This document shows, in pieces, positions 6,343-7,420 of a stretch of 7,420 nt of DNA (positions are counted from its first letter, which is position 1; every line of letters starts with the position of its first letter). The notes below the pieces were generated by a model that was not told the origin of the DNA, made no database searches, and saw only the letters and a program-made list of their open reading frames with translations. The stretch spans positions 1-7,420 of the forward strand of contig USJH01000052.1 of NCBI GenBank assembly GCA_900554955.1, read 5' to 3'. Source of the DNA: an uncultured Clostridia bacterium. GTDB taxonomy: Bacteria > Bacillota > Clostridia > Christensenellales > UBA1242. The position numbers and the translations under genes were made by a program.

Positions 6343-7132
6343 ATGAAAAATAGAAATTATTGCCTGGTCTGTCTTGTCTTGAATATCTTAAAAACACATC
6401 TTTTTCAAGAACAAATCCCGCATTTTCAAGTGCTTTTGCATTTGCAACATAGGCAAGTTCAACAGTGTTTGTGTTCTCAGACAAGTGAGAAAGCACAAAA
6501 TATTTTGTTCCTTTCATTGCAAGTTTTACAATTGCTTGAGAGCACTGTTCATTTGACAAATGCCCGTGCTCTCCAAGAATTCTTTGTTTTGTTATATATG
6601 GATATTTCGCGCAACCAAGAAGCATTTTTTTGTCATGATTTGATTCGATATAAACAAGATTGCTTCTTTCAATTTTTTCAAGAACAGACTCTGGCATGAA
6701 ACCAAGATCAGTTGCAAAAGAAATTTTCTTATCGCCACAAACAAAGCTATAGCCATAGCACACAATACTGTCATGCGGCAATTTAAAAGGACAAACCAAA
6801 ATATCTCCAATTGTGAAATCATAACCTTTCATCTCAACAATTTTTCCACGAACGAATTCTGGAATGTCTTTTAAAAATCCATCTACAATTTCAGCAGGAA
6901 TATATGCAATTGCTTTATATTTTTTCAAAAACTGCACAAGACAATGAATGTGATCTGAATGTTCATGAGTAATTACAATTGCATCAATATCTTCTGCCTT
7001 TTCATTCACAAGTTCAAGACGTTTTTCAAGATTGCTCAAAGAAAGCCCAACGTCAAGCAGAACCTTCATATTCCCCGAATCTATAAATGTACTATTTCCT
7101 TTACTTCCCGATGCTAAGTTTATAACTCTCAT
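6341..7132 (-). CDS. walJ: WalJ/YycJ-type metallo-beta-lactamase-fold hydrolase
   Basis: The 263-residue protein is close to the 264 residues of Bacillus subtilis YycJ (WalJ). The metal-binding signature T-H56-E-H58-S-D60-H61 follows strand AIVI. Further likely ligands or family landmarks are H120 (LPHD), D142 (ATDLG), N165-H166-D167, the GHLSNEQ segment with H191, and H216 in LSHLSENTN, typical of YycJ-like proteins. It should bind two metal ions and be cytoplasmic, as no signal peptide is present. In Bacillota this family is linked to the WalRK cell-wall regulon and to coordinating division with replication, but its substrate is not settled and a nuclease role has been suggested. Here it is not beside walRK. 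Its TAA stop lies within the Shine-Dalgarno of the CPBP gene, suggesting translational coupling. Confident on family, less so on the exact orthology behind the symbol. Confidence 0.85.
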   Translation of the reverse strand: MRVINLASGSKGNSTFIDSGNMKVLLDVGLSLSNLEKRLELVNEKAEDIDAIVITHEHSDHIHCLVQFLKKYKAIAYIPAEIVDGFLKDIPEFVRGKIVEMKGYDFTIGDILVCPFKLPHDSIVCYGYSFVCGDKKISFATDLGFMPESVLEKIERSNLVYIESNHDKKMLLGCAKYPYITKQRILGEHGHLSNEQCSQAIVKLAMKGTKYFVLSHLSENTNTVELAYVANAKALENAGFVLEKDVFLRYSRQDRPGNNFYFS

Positions 7133-7138
7133 GTCTAA

Positions 7139-7142
7139 CTCC
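7139..7142 (-). promoter_or_regulatory. Ribosome-binding site that decides the walJ-like start
   Basis: GGAG lies six bases before the ATG at 7132. The same frame has an earlier ATG at 7180, but it lies upstream of the candidate promoter, and the 16 residues it would add do not resemble the family. Proteins of this family typically begin right at the first beta strand, as MRVINLASGSKGNS does here. Confidence 0.7.
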
Positions 7143-7148
7143 ACAAGA

Positions 7149-7177
7149 ATTTTAGCACATTTTTGAAAATGTGTAAA
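7149..7177 (-). promoter_or_regulatory. Sigma-A-type promoter candidate for the walJ-like gene, with palindrome in the spacer
   Basis: On the minus strand TTTACA (7172-7177) and TAAAAT (7149-7154) are separated by exactly 17 bases, close to the consensus TTGACA-17-TATAAT. The element starts about 10 bases after the M1 stop codon, and the -10 ends 16 bases before the chosen ATG at 7132. The leader would therefore be very short, with the Shine-Dalgarno close to the 5' end of the message. An 18-base palindrome (7156-7173) fills the spacer and touches the -35 box, a usual place for a repressor operator. AT-rich DNA gives many chance promoter matches, so this is a candidate only. Confidence 0.45.
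7156..7173. repeat. Palindrome CACATTTT-TG-AAAATGTG, possible operator
   Basis: Two perfect 8-base arms are separated by TG. The palindrome sits between the putative -35 and -10 boxes upstream of the walJ-like gene. It is not followed by a T-run on the minus strand, so it does not look like a terminator for the M1 gene. Binding by a dimeric regulator is an inference from position and symmetry. No second copy was noticed in the window. Confidence 0.35.
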
Positions 7178-7186
7178 CATTTTTAT

Positions 7187-7420
7187 CTAGATTGTTCCAA
7201 CAATGGTTTGACCACTCAGCCAACTATCAAAAAAGCCCTCAATATCTCTCCCTGATGTTTTTCTAAAACAAGATATCAGACAATCTGTTGTTGCAATTTT
7301 AAATTCATATTCAGCAAAATATTTTTTAAAACATTTTTTAATCTTTTTAACACCAATAATGTCACGAAGTGCATCAAACATCAACACACCCTTCACATAA
7401 ATCATATATGAATATTCATA
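7187..7420 (-). CDS. M1-family metallopeptidase, C-terminal fragment (5' end outside window)
   Basis: The frame is open from the window edge to a TAG stop at 7187-7189, giving 77 residues that begin YEYSYMIYVKG. The pattern is Tyr/Val-Lys-Gly, then a Leu/Asp/Ala helix (LMFDALRDIIG), a helix with Tyr-Phe, Ala-Thr-Thr-Asp, and finally SGRDIEGFFDSWLSG. This matches the end of the catalytic domain of M1 aminopeptidases, typically YxKGAxxLxxLR, then ATTEDF, then SGxDLxxFFxQWL. The zinc site (HExxH...E) and most of the enzyme lie upstream, outside the window, so activity and localisation cannot be judged here. M1 enzymes remove N-terminal residues from peptides using one zinc ion. The protein ends soon after the FFDSWL motif, so it seems to lack the extra C-terminal helical domain of large aminopeptidase N types. 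An internal ATG at 7405 is probably not the start, because homology and open frame continue past it. The assignment rests on a short motif string. Confidence 0.72.
   Translation of the reverse strand, partial: YEYSYMIYVKGVLMFDALRDIIGVKKIKKCFKKYFAEYEFKIATTDCLISCFRKTSGRDIEGFFDSWLSGQTIVGTI

Noticed and set aside
6232..6699. Plus-strand open frame of 155 codons
   Set aside because: It is antisense to the CPBP start and the walJ-like gene, and its translation is rich in Gln/Leu/Phe as expected from a complementary frame of AT-rich coding DNA.
1..7420. A defence island, mobile element, CRISPR array, tRNA or riboswitch
   Set aside because: No transposase, integrase, direct-repeat array, cloverleaf or long structured leader was seen. 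All space is used by housekeeping-type genes with gaps of about 60 bases or less.

Overview
This AT-rich window (by eye about one third G+C) is densely coding. All eight recognisable genes lie on the minus strand, so transcription runs from base 7420 towards base 1. No gap exceeds about 60 bases. Gene content and order point to a low-GC Bacillota, most likely an uncultured Clostridia-type bacterium (inference). A glmU-like gene followed by pth and mfd recalls the Bacillus glmU-prs-ctc-pth-mfd neighbourhood, and a WalJ/YycJ-type hydrolase is present. The standard code is used: the carboxypeptidase gene stops at TGA and uses TGG for Trp, which argues against a Mycoplasma-type code.

Layout in transcription order: (1) the C-terminal end of an M1-type aminopeptidase, cut by the window edge (7187-7420). 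(2) A WalJ/YycJ-type metallo-beta-lactamase-fold hydrolase (6341-7132), preceded by a good promoter candidate with a palindrome in its spacer. (3) A CPBP/Abi-family membrane protease with an unusual charged C-terminal tail and a last membrane segment (5125-6330). (4) A leaderless M14 zinc carboxypeptidase, probably acting on peptidoglycan peptides (4164-5084). (5) tadA, the tRNA wobble adenosine deaminase, which overlaps gene 4 by 59 bases (3761-4222). (6) A divergent GlmU-like protein that has lost the visible catalytic signatures of both GlmU activities (2555-3718). (7) pth, peptidyl-tRNA hydrolase (2002-2562). (8) mfd, the transcription-repair coupling factor, running off the window (1-2000).

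The genes are tightly packed. The walJ-like stop codon forms part of the CPBP ribosome-binding site, the M14 and tadA genes overlap, the glmU-like and pth genes share ATGACTAA, and one base separates pth from mfd. This suggests one or two polycistronic units. Likely breaks are the promoter before the walJ-like gene and a terminator-like hairpin just after tadA, inside the 5' end of the annotated glmU-like frame. The cargo is mostly housekeeping: translation quality (tadA, pth), DNA repair (mfd), and envelope or peptide hydrolysis (M1, WalJ, CPBP, M14).

I see no mobile element, CRISPR array, tRNA, rRNA or defence cassette. The points most worth following are the apparently catalytically dead GlmU-like protein in the glmU position, its doubtful start with the embedded hairpin, and a TadA that naturally carries Asn where E. 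coli TadA has Asp108.
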